Source: Acidobacteriota bacterium (GTDB lineage: Bacteria > Acidobacteriota > Thermoanaerobaculia > UBA5066 > Gp7-AA6). From it: DNA of 50,112 nucleotides. The stretch covers positions 1-50,112 of the forward strand of contig DAHUXD010000001.1 of the NCBI GenBank assembly GCA_027307335.1, read 5' to 3'. Made by a program: the position numbers and the translations under genes. Position 1 is the first letter of the stretch. Each line of letters begins with the position of its first letter. This document shows positions 15,163-23,831 of the stretch, in pieces. The notes under the pieces are model-generated. The model worked only from the letters and a program-made list of their open reading frames with translations, had not been told where the DNA came from and ran no database searches.

Positions 15163-17066
15163 CGCTGCGAGACCGGAGCTCCGGCGCGCCGCAGCTTCTC
15201 GCGCACGCGGTCGGGCTCCTCGTGCTTGAGCTCCAGCGCCTTCTCCCAGTGGCGGATCGCGCCTTCGACGTTGCCCTGACGTGCCTCGAGGTCGCCGATG
15301 TGCTCCTCGATGGTCGGATCGGCGGGCTCCCGCCGATACGCCTCGCGCAGCTTCTTCTCCGCCTGCGGGAGCTCGCCGAGGCGGAAGTACGCCCAGCCGA
15401 GCGAGTCGAGGTACGCGGCGTTGCGGGGCTCCCGGGCGACCGCCTTTTCGAGCATCTCTCGCGCGCGCTGGAGCTGGACGCCCTGGTCCGCCCACATGTA
15501 TCCCAGGTAGTTGAGCGTCGCGGCGTCGTTCGGGCGCATCGCGAGCAGCTGCAGGAACACCTTCTCGCCCGCGGCGGAGTCGCCGGCCCGCTCGAGGCTC
15601 GAGCCGAGCCGGAAGAGCGCCTCGCTCGACTCGGGGTACTTGGCCGCGGCCTGCCGCGAGATGCGGACCGCCGCGTCGTACTTCTTGAGGCGGGCGTAAG
15701 AGTCGGCGGCGGCGAGCATCTTGTCGAGCTGTCCCGAGGACCCGAGGCGGTCGAGCACCGCGGTGGCGTCGGCCGTCTCTCCGAGCTGGTATCGGAACTC
15801 CGCGTTCTGCGCCTCCCACTCCGGATCGGAGGGTTTCGCCGCCGCGAACGCCTTCGCCCGGTCCCTCCCGTCGGTCAGGTCGTCTCCGTCCCGATCCGCG
15901 GCGAGCAGGATCCGCGCCGCCCGGTCCTGAACCTGCCCGTCCTCGATCGAAAGCGGCGTCAGGATCTTCCGCGCCCCCGCGTAGTCGCGCTCCAGATAGG
16001 CGATGAAGCCGAGCTCGACCTGGGCCGCGCGGCGGGCGTCGGCCTTGTGCGGATCGTCGCCCGCGCGCTTGCCGAGATCCTCGTACATCGCCTTCGCCTC
16101 GTCGAAGCGGCGCTCGCGCACGAGCTCGGAGGCGAGCGCCCGGCGCGTCATGGGATCGTCGGGGTCCGCCTCGAGGAGCGCGCGCAGAATCTTCTCGCCC
16201 TCCGCCGGGTTGTCGCGTTCGAAGAGAACCGTGGCGAGGAGGCGCTGCCCGGCCCGATTCTCGGGCCGCTTCGCGACGAGCTGCCGGGCGCGCTCCTCCG
16301 CCTCCGGGAAACGGCCCGCGCGCGCCAGGTCGAGCACGATGCGTTCGGAGATCGCCGCATTGTCGGGATCCCGCTCCGCGAGCTTCTCCAGCACGCCGAG
16401 CGCGTCGTCGAGCTTGTCCTCGTCCTCGTAGAGGTCGATGAGCGCCGCGGCGATCTCGCGGTCGGCGGGATCGGCCTCCCACAGGCTCTGGTAGATCTGC
16501 TCCGCCTCGTGGTACTGGCCGCTCTTCGCCTTGGCCTCGGCCGTGAGGCGCTGGATGGCGGGCTGCCCCGAGAGCTCGGTCAGCTCGTCGAGGATCGCCG
16601 CCGCCTCCGCGGAGCGCTCGGCGGCGAGCAGCGCCCGGGCGAGCGCGACCGACGTCCCGACGTCCGCCGGCGCGAGGCGGTGCGCGGCGGACAGCTCGAC
16701 GATCGCCGCCGGAAGCCGGGTCGGGTCCTTCTCCGCCGACGCCAGCTCGAGCGTGCCGAGCAGCCGGCGCGCCTCCGCGAGCTTCGGGTCGAGCCGCACG
16801 GCGTCGCGGGCCTGGCGCGTCGCCTCCTCGCCGACGTTCAGGTCGCGCAGCAGCTGCGCGTATTCGAGGTGGACGATCGCGTCGTTGGGCAGGACCGTCA
16901 GGACCTGGCGATAGAGGGAGAGGGCCTCCTGGTAGCGGCCGTCCGCGACGGCCATGCGAGCCGCCAGGAAAGCCTTGCGGCTGGCCAGCATCGGGTCGGC
17001 CGCACCGGGCGCGGCGGGACTCGCGAGCGAGAGGACGGCGAAGAGCACCGCGCCGGACAGCGTCAC
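15159..17066 (-). CDS. Large exported TPR-repeat protein
   Basis: This 635-residue protein has an N-terminal signal sequence (TLSGAVLFAVLSLASPAAPGAA) and then tandem tetratricopeptide repeats through almost all its length, for example YQEALSLYRQVLTVLPNDAIVHLEYAQLL and AAYLDSLGWAYFRLGELPQAEKKL. TPR arrays are protein-interaction scaffolds. The export signal and the coupled lolB-like gene suggest a periplasmic or outer-membrane-associated role, similar to TPR proteins found beside lolB in other genomes. The start is GTG 17064-17066, with TAGATT 6 nt upstream. It is the first gene of the minus-strand cluster. Confidence 0.85.
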   Translation of the reverse strand: MTLSGAVLFAVLSLASPAAPGAADPMLASRKAFLAARMAVADGRYQEALSLYRQVLTVLPNDAIVHLEYAQLLRDLNVGEEATRQARDAVRLDPKLAEARRLLGTLELASAEKDPTRLPAAIVELSAAHRLAPADVGTSVALARALLAAERSAEAAAILDELTELSGQPAIQRLTAEAKAKSGQYHEAEQIYQSLWEADPADREIAAALIDLYEDEDKLDDALGVLEKLAERDPDNAAISERIVLDLARAGRFPEAEERARQLVAKRPENRAGQRLLATVLFERDNPAEGEKILRALLEADPDDPMTRRALASELVRERRFDEAKAMYEDLGKRAGDDPHKADARRAAQVELGFIAYLERDYAGARKILTPLSIEDGQVQDRAARILLAADRDGDDLTDGRDRAKAFAAAKPSDPEWEAQNAEFRYQLGETADATAVLDRLGSSGQLDKMLAAADSYARLKKYDAAVRISRQAAAKYPESSEALFRLGSSLERAGDSAAGEKVFLQLLAMRPNDAATLNYLGYMWADQGVQLQRAREMLEKAVAREPRNAAYLDSLGWAYFRLGELPQAEKKLREAYRREPADPTIEEHIGDLEARQGNVEGAIRHWEKALELKHEEPDRVREKLRRAGAPVSQR

Positions 17067-17283
17067 CGACGCAATCTAGCACGGCCCGGGCCCGGGAAAT
17101 TCCCGCGAGCCCCGAGGCGGCCGGTTCATTTCCGATTTACGCGGCGCTGGCATCTCCGAGCGCGCGACCTCGCGGGACGCTTCGCGAACCTCGGGCCGAC
17201 GGCGCGCTTTCCCGCATCGGGACAAGGACATGGCGCGTTCGCCGGTTCTTTTGGGAGCCGGGTACGCGATAATCAACGCGTTC
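17067..17283. promoter_or_regulatory. Divergent intergenic region with two -10-like boxes
   Basis: This 217-bp gap separates the TPR gene (minus) from the first MshEN gene (plus). TAGATT on minus (17073-17078) lies 6 nt before the TPR GTG. GATAAT on plus (17268-17273) lies 10 nt before the MshEN ATG. An in-frame ATG at 17230 would lengthen the plus gene, but the paralogue at 19059 begins at the equivalent of 17284. I see no other gene or structure in the gap. Confidence 0.5.
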
Positions 17284-18609
17284 ATGCCGCGACTCGGCGT
17301 TCTGTTGGTCCGGGCCGGTGCCGTCAGCGAAGAGAGCGTCCATCGGGCGCTCGCAGTCCAGGGCTTCACGGGCGGACGGATCGGCACGCTGCTGCTCGAA
17401 AAGGGATCGGTTTCCGAGGACGACGTCGGCAAGGCCCTCGCCGAGCAGCACGGCTGCACGTACGTCTCCTGGAGTGCCCTCGGCGCCGTGCCGGCGCCGG
17501 TGATCGCCGCGCTGCCGGCGAAGTTCGCGATCCGTCATTCCGCCGTTCCGGTCGAAATCGGCGAGGGCTTCGTGCGCGTCGTCCTTCGCGACCCGTCGAA
17601 CCTGAGGATCCTCGACGAGCTCTTCTTCGTCACCGGGAAGAAGATCCTGCCGGCGGTCGCGCCGGAGGTCCGCATCTACCAGGCCCTCGAGAAGTGGTAC
17701 GGGGAACGGCGCACTCCCCGCTTCGCCATCCTGGCGGAGAAACTGTCGCGGCCCGTCGCGCCGGCGGTCGTGCGCAAGCCGCTGCCGCCGCCGCCCGATT
17801 TCTCGACCCCCGTCCCTCCGCCGATGCCCGGCGCGCCGCTTCCGGTCGCTCCGTCTCGGGAAACCGGCGAGACGCCCCCGACGCCCGCATGGGCCGCGCC
17901 GGATCTGCCGCCCGTCGGCTGGGGCGGGCTCCCGCCGCCTCCCGTCGGGACGGAGGAACACCTCGAGTCGATCCCGTGGGAGGAGATGCCCGGCGCCGAC
18001 TCCCGCCCCGCTCCGGCACCCTCTCCCGTCCCCCGCGCCCCCGCCGTCCGCGTCGCGGCCGGCCCCGGTGAGTGGCGGAGGACCGGAGCGCCGGCGCGCG
18101 ACGCCGCACCGGCGTCGGGCATGCCGTCGGCGGCGGAGTTCGCGGAGATGCTCGCAGCGCGCGACCGGGACGGTGTCTTCGACGCGTCGCTGCGGGCGCT
18201 GCGGCGCCGCTTCGCGCGCAGCGCGGTCTTCGTGGGGCGCTCGGACGGCGTGGTCGGCTGGAGCGGCGCCGGGGAGCGCGTCGACATCCGGGCGCTGCGC
18301 GACGTTCATGTCCCGTGGACGGAACCCTCCGTCTTCCTGAATCTGCGCACGGGCCAGGCGTTCTATCTCGGCGCGCTGCCGCCGCTGCCCCGGCACGAAG
18401 CCCTCGCGGCCGCCCTCGGGGGCTGGCCCTCCGAGTGCGTGGTCCAGCCGATCCGGATCCGGGAGAAGACGGTGGCTTTTCTGTACGCCGAATGCGCGGG
18501 CGCCCAGGGGGCGAGCCCGGCCGACCTGACCTACCTGCGGGAGCTCGCCGGGGCCGCTGCGGCGGCGCTCGCCGCCTCCATCCGATTGAAAAAACAGAAG
18601 GTTATATAA
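17284..18609 (+). CDS. MshEN domain / Pro-rich linker / GAF-like protein (paralogue 1)
   Basis: The 441-residue product begins with an MshEN (GspE N-terminal) domain, residues 1-142. It carries two tandem 24-residue motifs, RLGVLLVRAGAVSEESVHRA and RIGTLLLEKGSVSEDDVGKA, the pattern that binds cyclic di-GMP in MshE. A Pro/Ala-rich linker (about 150-285) joins a C-terminal GAF-like domain (about 290-438; SAVFVGRSDGVVGWSG, CVVQPIRIREKTVAFLYAE). There is no Walker ATPase, so it is not a secretion ATPase. ATG 17284 is chosen by alignment with the paralogue at 19059. The most likely role is a c-di-GMP-responsive adaptor; binding is inferred from motif only. Confidence 0.8.
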   Translation: MPRLGVLLVRAGAVSEESVHRALAVQGFTGGRIGTLLLEKGSVSEDDVGKALAEQHGCTYVSWSALGAVPAPVIAALPAKFAIRHSAVPVEIGEGFVRVVLRDPSNLRILDELFFVTGKKILPAVAPEVRIYQALEKWYGERRTPRFAILAEKLSRPVAPAVVRKPLPPPPDFSTPVPPPMPGAPLPVAPSRETGETPPTPAWAAPDLPPVGWGGLPPPPVGTEEHLESIPWEEMPGADSRPAPAPSPVPRAPAVRVAAGPGEWRRTGAPARDAAPASGMPSAAEFAEMLAARDRDGVFDASLRALRRRFARSAVFVGRSDGVVGWSGAGERVDIRALRDVHVPWTEPSVFLNLRTGQAFYLGALPPLPRHEALAAALGGWPSECVVQPIRIREKTVAFLYAECAGAQGASPADLTYLRELAGAAAAALAASIRLKKQKVI

Positions 18610-18610
18610 T
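18605..18610 (+). promoter_or_regulatory. Consensus -10 (TATAAT) of the HU gene
   Basis: A perfect TATAAT overlaps the TAA stop of the upstream gene and ends 24 nt before the HU ATG. TTGAAA lies upstream, but only 13 bp away, so the -35 is poor. GGAGGAAGG gives HU a normal Shine-Dalgarno site. Confidence 0.55.
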
Positions 18611-18634
18611 CGGGGCCAATCCCGGAGGAAGGTC

Positions 18635-18904
18635 ATGATCAAAGCGGACATCGTGGACCGGGTGGTCGATCTCGCTCAGATCCCGCGGGCCAAGGCGGCG
18701 ACGGCCGTCGAGACCGTGATCGAGGCGATGCGCTCGGCGCTCGGCGCCGGCGACCGGATCGAGCTGCGCGGCTTCGGCGTGTTCCAGGTCAAGCGCCGCA
18801 AGCGCGGTATCGGCCGCAATCCGAAGACCGGTGTCGAGGTCTCGATTCCGCCGGGCAACACGATCCGCTTCAAACCGGGAAAGGATCTGCGCGACCTGCC
18901 CTGA
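18635..18904 (+). CDS. HU/IHF-family DNA-binding protein
   Basis: This 89-residue nucleoid protein starts MIKADIVDRVVDLAQIPRAKA. It has the dimer core GDRIELRGFGVFQVKRRKRG, the DNA-binding arm RNPKTGVEVSIPPGNTIRFKPGK, and the intercalating Pro of the arm. The length is that of HU; HU, IHF-alpha and IHF-beta cannot be told apart by eye, but a single homodimeric HU-like protein is likely. A strong SD (GGAGGAAGG) and TATAAT precede it. It is flanked on both sides by paralogous MshEN proteins. Confidence 0.94.
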   Translation: MIKADIVDRVVDLAQIPRAKAATAVETVIEAMRSALGAGDRIELRGFGVFQVKRRKRGIGRNPKTGVEVSIPPGNTIRFKPGKDLRDLP

Positions 18905-19046
18905 GGCTCTTCGTTTACGGCGCGAACGGCGGCCGGGAGTTTTCGGGCCGGTTCGCCGACGCGTTCCGTCCTTCCGTCACCGCTTCGGCCATCCCGCTCG
19001 CGCACGCTCCGAAGTCCCTCTCCGGCGCGCGCCTTCGGAAAGAAAG

Positions 19047-19052
19047 TAGAAT
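19047..19052 (+). promoter_or_regulatory. Putative -10 (TAGAAT) of MshEN paralogue 2
   Basis: TAGAAT is followed by 6 nt and the GTG at 19059. It lies in the 154-bp gap after HU (18905-19058), which otherwise shows only a weak GC-rich dyad and no gene. The spacing implies a leaderless transcript starting at or next to the GTG. Confidence 0.5.
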
Positions 19053-19058
19053 CGCCTC

Positions 19059-20342
19059 GTGCCGCGCATCGGCGAACTGCTCGTGGCGGATGGCGTCGTG
19101 TCGGAGAAGGCCGTGCAGAGCGCGCTGGGGTTCCAGCGCCATACGGGCGAGCCGTTCCGTCTCGGCACGATCCTGCTCGACCGCGACCTCCTCGACGAGG
19201 AGAACCTCCTTCGCGCGCTCGCGGCGATCCACCGGTGCGACTCCGTCACGTGGGCGGAGATCCTCAAGGCGCCCCCGCAGGTCGTGCGTCTCCTCCCCGA
19301 GCGCGCGGCGGTCCGCCTCGCCGCAGTGCCCTACGCGCTCGAAGGCCGCGGCGTCCGCGTGGCGTTCAAGAACCCCTCGAACCTGGCGGCGGTGGACGAG
19401 GTCTCGGCGGTCACGAATCGCCCCGTGATACCGGCGGTGATTTCGGAGGTGCGCCTGCTGCAGGCGTTCCACCTCTTCTACGGGCGGCCCGTGCCGATCG
19501 AGTTCCGCGGCGTGCTCCACAAGCTCGAGCGCAACGAGGAGCGCCGTCTGTATCGCCAGCGCGCCACGAAGGAGGCGCCGGAGGCCGTCGAGACGCCGTT
19601 CGAGGGACGCTTCGTCAACACACGCGGGCAGCGCATTCCGGTTGCGGGCACGCCGCCGGCGTCGCGGCCCACCCGGTACGCCGCGCCGTTCCTGTCGGCG
19701 GAGGAGCCGGGGGGCGAGCTCGCGGATGCGCCGGATCTTCTCCCCGACTTCACGCCGGCCCCCGCGTCCGGCGACGAGGAAGTGGCGGAGGGCATGTGGC
19801 GGCCCGCGCCGCTCGACGCGGACGACACGGCCGTGTCCGCCATGTGGGCGGCCCGGCCCGCGGCGCGCCGCCGCGAGAAGCCTTCGGTGCCCGCGCGCGA
19901 CCGCCTCGCCGAATCGACCCTCGAGACGGTGTGCGCGCGCCTGCCGCGCGCAGTGCTGCTGACGTCCGCGCAGGACGCCGTCCTCGGCTGGACCGCGAAG
20001 GGCTCCGGACTCAACCGGGATCAGGTCGCGGGCATCCGCGTCCAGTGGGGCGAGCCGTCCATCTTCGCGTTCGTCAAGCTCTCGGGATCGCCGCACCGCG
20101 GCCCGCTCTCGCGCATCCTCATGCCCCCGAAGCTCGCCGCGCTGCTCGGCGACAAGGCGAGCGCCTGCTGCGCCGTCTATCCGGTGCGGATCAAGGACCG
20201 GCTGGTCGCGTTCCTCTACGCCGACCGGCTGGGCGCGCCGCTCTCCGAGGAGGACTACCGCAACCTCGAGATCGCGTCGAGCGCGCTCGGGAGCTCTCTC
20301 GCGCGGCTCCTCCTGGAGCTGCGGCGTTCCCTTCCGTCCTAG
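19059..20342 (+). CDS. MshEN domain / Pro-rich linker / GAF-like protein (paralogue 2)
   Basis: The 427-residue product has the same architecture as the gene at 17284. An MshEN domain (1-150) has motifs RIGELLVADGVVSEKAVQSA and RLGTILLDRDLLDEENLLRA, where the second lacks the usual Gly before the hydrophobic pair. A linker (about 185-275) leads to a GAF-like domain (about 285-427; VLLTSAQDAVLGWTAKG, CAVYPVRIKDRLVAFLYADR). The shared VFLYA-like strand and GW motif make the two proteins clear paralogues. There is no ATPase domain. The start is GTG with TAGAAT 6 nt upstream. The M50 protease gene begins 1 bp after its stop, so the two are probably co-transcribed. Confidence 0.8.
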   Translation: MPRIGELLVADGVVSEKAVQSALGFQRHTGEPFRLGTILLDRDLLDEENLLRALAAIHRCDSVTWAEILKAPPQVVRLLPERAAVRLAAVPYALEGRGVRVAFKNPSNLAAVDEVSAVTNRPVIPAVISEVRLLQAFHLFYGRPVPIEFRGVLHKLERNEERRLYRQRATKEAPEAVETPFEGRFVNTRGQRIPVAGTPPASRPTRYAAPFLSAEEPGGELADAPDLLPDFTPAPASGDEEVAEGMWRPAPLDADDTAVSAMWAARPAARRREKPSVPARDRLAESTLETVCARLPRAVLLTSAQDAVLGWTAKGSGLNRDQVAGIRVQWGEPSIFAFVKLSGSPHRGPLSRILMPPKLAALLGDKASACCAVYPVRIKDRLVAFLYADRLGAPLSEEDYRNLEIASSALGSSLARLLLELRRSLPS

Positions 20343-20343
20343 C

Positions 20344-21249
20344 GTGGAGGAATTCCCCGGTTCTTTTCCGCCGTCGGTGGCTCCCCCGCGGACTCGCTGG
20401 CGGTTCCTCGAAAATCCGCTCTTCCACGCGGCGCTTCTGGCCGCGACGTTCGTGACGACGACGCTCGCCGGCGGCGCCGCGTTCTCGACCGGCGGCGGCC
20501 CGCTGCTCGGCGGGCGCTTCGCCGACGGCCTCGCGTTCTCCGTGCCGCTCCTCCTGATCCTCGGCATCCACGAGCTCGGCCACTACGCGATGTGCCGGCG
20601 TTACGGGATCGCGGCCACGCTCCCGTACTTCATCCCCTCACCCTTTCTGAACCTGATCGGCACGTTCGGCGCGGTCATCCGCATCAAGGAGCCGATCCGG
20701 CGCAAGAGGCAGCTTCTCGACGTGGGCGCCGCCGGTCCGCTCGCCGGCTTCTTCACCGCGATCCCCTTCCTGCTCTACGGCGTCGCGCGCCCGAAGCCCT
20801 CGACGACGCCGCTCGGCGAGGGCACCGTGCTCTTCGACTATCCCCTGCTCGTGCGCTGGGCGCAGCGCTGGGTCCACGTGGGGCCGTACACGAGCGCGAC
20901 GGTCCACGAGCATCCGACGTTCATGGCCGCGTGGTTCGGCCTCCTGGTCACGTGCCTGAACCTCCTTCCGATCGGGCAGCTCGACGGCGGCCACGTGCTC
21001 CGCGCCGCGGTCGGCCGCCGCCAGCCGATCGCGTCCGGGATCGCGCTTGCGCTCTGCATCGTCGCGGGCGTCACCCATTCCGCGGTCTGGCTCGTGCTGC
21101 CGGTCGCGATCGTCGTCGTTGCCGGCCTCGCCCACCCTCCCGTGGAAGACGACGATCAGCCGCTCGACTTCGCGCGCACGCTGGTCGCGCTCCTCTGCGT
21201 GGCCGTCTTCCTCGTCTGCTTCAGCCTGACGCCGATCCGGATCGTCTAG
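20344..21249 (+). CDS. M50-family site-2 protease-like membrane metalloprotease
   Basis: This 301-residue multi-pass protein has the zinc motif HELGH (about residues 76-80) inside a membrane helix ([18 protein letters not shown]). The third ligand motif is [12 protein letters not shown] (about 209-220). These mark an active intramembrane zinc protease of the M50 group. The order resembles plant EGY/S2P-like enzymes without a PDZ domain. The start is GTG 20344, 1 bp after the MshEN paralogue stop, with GGAGG absent. The stop lies inside the convergent dtd gene (29-bp overlap). The substrate is unknown. Confidence 0.88.
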   Translation: MEEFPGSFPPSVAPPRTRWRFLENPLFHAALLAATFVTTTLAGGAAFSTGGGPLLGGRFADGLAFSVPLLLILGIHELGHYAMCRRYGIAATLPYFIPSPFLNLIGTFGAVIRIKEPIRRKRQLLDVGAAGPLAGFFTAIPFLLYGVARPKPSTTPLGEGTVLFDYPLLVRWAQRWVHVGPYTSATVHEHPTFMAAWFGLLVTCLNLLPIGQLDGGHVLRAAVGRRQPIASGIALALCIVAGVTHSAVWLVLPVAIVVVAGLAHPPVEDDDQPLDFARTLVALLCVAVFLVCFSLTPIRIV

Positions 21250-21703
21250 GCTCGGGTCCCGCCGCGCGGATCTCCAGCAGAAACGTCGCCGGCCCGTCGT
21301 TGACGAGCTCGACCTCCATCGAGGCGCCGAAGACTCCGGTCTCGACCGGCGGCCCGGCGGCGCGCAGGGCGGCGACGAAGCGCTCGTAGAGGGGCGCCGC
21401 GTCCGGACCGCGGAGCGCGCGCTTGAAGCCGGGCCGCCGCCCCCGCGACAGGTCGGCGGCGAGCGTGAACTGCGACACCGCGAGCACGGCGCCGCCCACG
21501 TCCTCGAGCGCGAGGTTCATCTTGCCGTCCGCGTCCTCGAAGACCCGGAGCCCCGCGATCTTGCGCGCGAGCTCGTCGGCCGCGGCCGGGACGTCGCCCG
21601 TTTCGGCGCCCACCAGCACGAGGAAGCCGCGGCCGATGCGTCCCACCGTCTCGCCTCCCACGCGGACCTCCGCGCGGGAGACCCGCTGGACGACGGCCCT
21701 CAT
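21221..21703 (-). CDS. dtd: D-aminoacyl-tRNA deacylase
   Basis: Dtd removes D-amino acids (and glycine mischarged on tRNA-Ala) from tRNA. The 160-residue product opens [13 protein letters not shown], carries the active-site [17 protein letters not shown] and ends with the cross-subunit motif [14 protein letters not shown] (NxGP type). The length is about 15 residues above the E. coli enzyme because of a C-terminal tail that overlaps the M50 gene. The start is ATG 21701-21703, 16 bp after murJ, so it is likely in one transcript with murJ. Confidence 0.95.
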   Translation of the reverse strand: MRAVVQRVSRAEVRVGGETVGRIGRGFLVLVGAETGDVPAAADELARKIAGLRVFEDADGKMNLALEDVGGAVLAVSQFTLAADLSRGRRPGFKRALRGPDAAPLYERFVAALRAAGPPVETGVFGASMEVELVNDGPATFLLEIRAAGPEPRRSGSASG

Positions 21704-21719
21704 CCCCGCGCGGCGGCTC

Positions 21720-23303
21720 TCATGCGCGCGCCCGGCGGCGTCCCGCGAGCCGCCGGAGCTCCTTCGCCTCGGGGGCGCCGAACCAGTGGGCCGCGGCCCA
21801 GTACGCGAGCGTCGCCACGATGATCACGGCGGAGAGGACCGCCGCGCCCCGCCATCCGCGGAAGGCCTCGAGGGGCACGACGCGGAGCGCGGCCCAGAGG
21901 AGCGCCCCCATCGCGGCCGAGGCGGCGGCGATCCGGGCGACGGACGCCGCGATCGCGCGGCCGCGCAGACGGCCCTCGCGGCGCCGCAGCACGACGAGCA
22001 GCACGCCGACGTTCACCGCCGCGGCCGCCGAGCTTGCGAGGCCGATGCCCGGGAGTCCCATCGCCGGCGTCAGCGCCGCGCACAGCGCGACGAAGACCGA
22101 CGCATCGGCGAGGGCGGCCGCGACCGGCAGCGCCGTGCTCTTCAAGGCATAGAACGCGGGGACGACGACGCGCACCGCGGCGAAGAAGAACAGGCCGAGC
22201 GAGAGCGTCGCGAGCACGCCGGCGGTCGCGCGCGTGTCGGCCGCGCCGAAGCGCCCGCCCTCGAAGAGGACGCGCACGATCGGCGTCTGCAGCGCGACGA
22301 GGCCGACGGTCGCCGGCAGCGTCACGAAGGCGATCAGGCGCAGGGCGAAGGACAGGTGGTCCTTGAACGGCTCGCGGTCCGGCGACAGCGCCTGGCGCGA
22401 GAGCGTCGGCAGGATCGCGGTCGCGATCGACACGGCGAAACCGCCGAGCACGAGCTCCTTCAGTCGATTCGCGTAGTAGAGGTAGGAGACGCTCGCGTCG
22501 CCGAGGCCGGCGGCGAACCGCGTGGCGACGACCGTGTTGACGCTGTTGATCCCATAGGCGAGGAGCCGCGGCGACATGAGCACGAGGACCGACCGGACCG
22601 CGGGATCCCGCCACCCGAGCGCCGGCTTTCCGACGGCTCTCAGGCGCCGGAGCTGCGGCACCTGGACGGCGATCTGGAGCACGCCGCCCGCGAGCACGCC
22701 CCCGGCGAGCGCGTACGTCGGCTCCGCGAGCCGCGGCGCGACGAGCCATGCGGCCACGATGAGCGCCACGTTCATGAGGATCGGCGCCGCGGCCGGCGCC
22801 GCGAACCGGTGGTGCGCGTTCAGCACGGCCTGGCAGAGGGCCGCGAGCGAAACGAGCAGGATGTACGGGAAGATCCAGCGGTTCAGGACCACGGTGAGCG
22901 CGAACTTCGCCGGGACCGCCCGGAACTGGCCCGCGAGGAGGGCGACGAGCCAGGGCGATGCGAGGATGCCGGCGGCGGTGATTCCGGTCAGGATGAGCGC
23001 GAAGGTTCCGGCGACGCGGCCGAGGAAGGCGCGCGCCGCCTCTTCCCCGCGCTCGTGGGAGACCTCCGTGTACACCGGGATCACGGCCGAGGACATCGCG
23101 CCTTCCCCGATGATCTCGCGCAGCATGTTCGGGATCCGGAAGGCGACGAAGAACGCGTCGGTCCGCATCCCGGCACCGAGCGTGAGCGCGACCACCTTGT
23201 CGCGGACGTAGCCCGTCACGCGCGAGAGCAGGGTGAGCGGCGTAATCGTCGAGGCCGACCGGACCAGGCGCCCGCGGACCTCGTCCCTGTCGCTCGCCGA
23301 CAT
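21720..23303 (-). CDS. murJ: Lipid II flippase MurJ
   Basis: MurJ (MviN) moves lipid II across the inner membrane for peptidoglycan synthesis. The 527-residue product has about 14 hydrophobic segments. Its conserved N-terminus includes [55 protein letters not shown], which contains the family's Arg and Glu signature. ATG 23301-23303 lies 11 nt downstream of a TAGAAT box. It faces ssb across an 82-bp gap and shares the peptidoglycan theme with the PBP (5955) and nagZ (23832). Confidence 0.95.
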   Translation of the reverse strand: MSASDRDEVRGRLVRSASTITPLTLLSRVTGYVRDKVVALTLGAGMRTDAFFVAFRIPNMLREIIGEGAMSSAVIPVYTEVSHERGEEAARAFLGRVAGTFALILTGITAAGILASPWLVALLAGQFRAVPAKFALTVVLNRWIFPYILLVSLAALCQAVLNAHHRFAAPAAAPILMNVALIVAAWLVAPRLAEPTYALAGGVLAGGVLQIAVQVPQLRRLRAVGKPALGWRDPAVRSVLVLMSPRLLAYGINSVNTVVATRFAAGLGDASVSYLYYANRLKELVLGGFAVSIATAILPTLSRQALSPDREPFKDHLSFALRLIAFVTLPATVGLVALQTPIVRVLFEGGRFGAADTRATAGVLATLSLGLFFFAAVRVVVPAFYALKSTALPVAAALADASVFVALCAALTPAMGLPGIGLASSAAAAVNVGVLLVVLRRREGRLRGRAIAASVARIAAASAAMGALLWAALRVVPLEAFRGWRGAAVLSAVIIVATLAYWAAAHWFGAPEAKELRRLAGRRRARA

Positions 23304-23314
23304 GTCGTTCCCCG

Positions 23315-23320
23315 ATTCTA
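23315..23320 (-). promoter_or_regulatory. Putative -10 (TAGAAT) of murJ
   Basis: TAGAAT on the minus strand is 11 nt before the murJ ATG, in the 82-bp murJ-ssb gap. A separate TATGGT (23353-23358, plus) could serve ssb, which has a strong AAGGAGG at 23371-23377. Confidence 0.45.
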
Positions 23321-23385
23321 CCCGGACATCAATTGTCCTCCGGGATTTGGAATATGGTTTCAGCACCTGAAAGGAGGGCGAACAC

Positions 23386-23820
23386 ATGGCCAGCGTCAAC
23401 AAAGTGATCCTGATCGGAAACCTCGGCAAGGACCCGGAGATCCGGACGACGCCGCAGGGAACCACGCTCGCGCGCTTCTCGCTCGCGACCACGACCGCAT
23501 GGAAGGACGCCTCGGGCGCCAAGCAGGAGCGCACCGAGTGGCACGACATCGTGGCGTGGGAGAAGCTCGCGCAGATCTGCGGCGAGTACCTGCAGAAGGG
23601 CAAGCAGGTCTACGTCGAGGGCAGCCTCCAGACCCGGAGCTGGGAGGACCAGAACGGCCAGAAGCGCTACAAGACGGAGGTCAAGGCCTCCAACGTCGTG
23701 ATGCTGGGGCGCCGCGAGGACGGGATGCGCTCGAGCGCGAGCGCAGGGCGCGAAGTCGCCGAGGCGCCGGAGCCCGCGACGGCGGGCGCCGGCACCTACG
23801 ACGACGACGTGCCCTTCTAG
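23386..23820 (+). CDS. ssb: Single-stranded DNA-binding protein
   Basis: SSB coats single-stranded DNA in replication and repair. The 144-residue product has the OB fold (VNKVILIGNLGKDPEIR, RFSLATTTAW, TEWHDIVAWEKLA, QVYVEGSLQTRSWEDQNG). A disordered linker and the acidic partner-binding tip DDDVPF end it. AAGGAGG sits 8 nt before the ATG, an exception to the short-leader pattern seen nearby. It is separate from rpsF-rpsR, where ssb lies in many bacteria. The stop is 11 bp from the convergent nagZ stop. Confidence 0.97.
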   Translation: MASVNKVILIGNLGKDPEIRTTPQGTTLARFSLATTTAWKDASGAKQERTEWHDIVAWEKLAQICGEYLQKGKQVYVEGSLQTRSWEDQNGQKRYKTEVKASNVVMLGRREDGMRSSASAGREVAEAPEPATAGAGTYDDDVPF

Positions 23821-23831
23821 CCCGGACGGCC

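Noticed and set aside
17230-17283. Upstream ATG for MshEN paralogue 1
   Set aside because: The paralogue at 19059 starts at the equivalent of 17284, and GATAAT fits that start.
18905-19058. Terminator after HU
   Set aside because: The dyad is imperfect and has no U-tract, so I do not call it.
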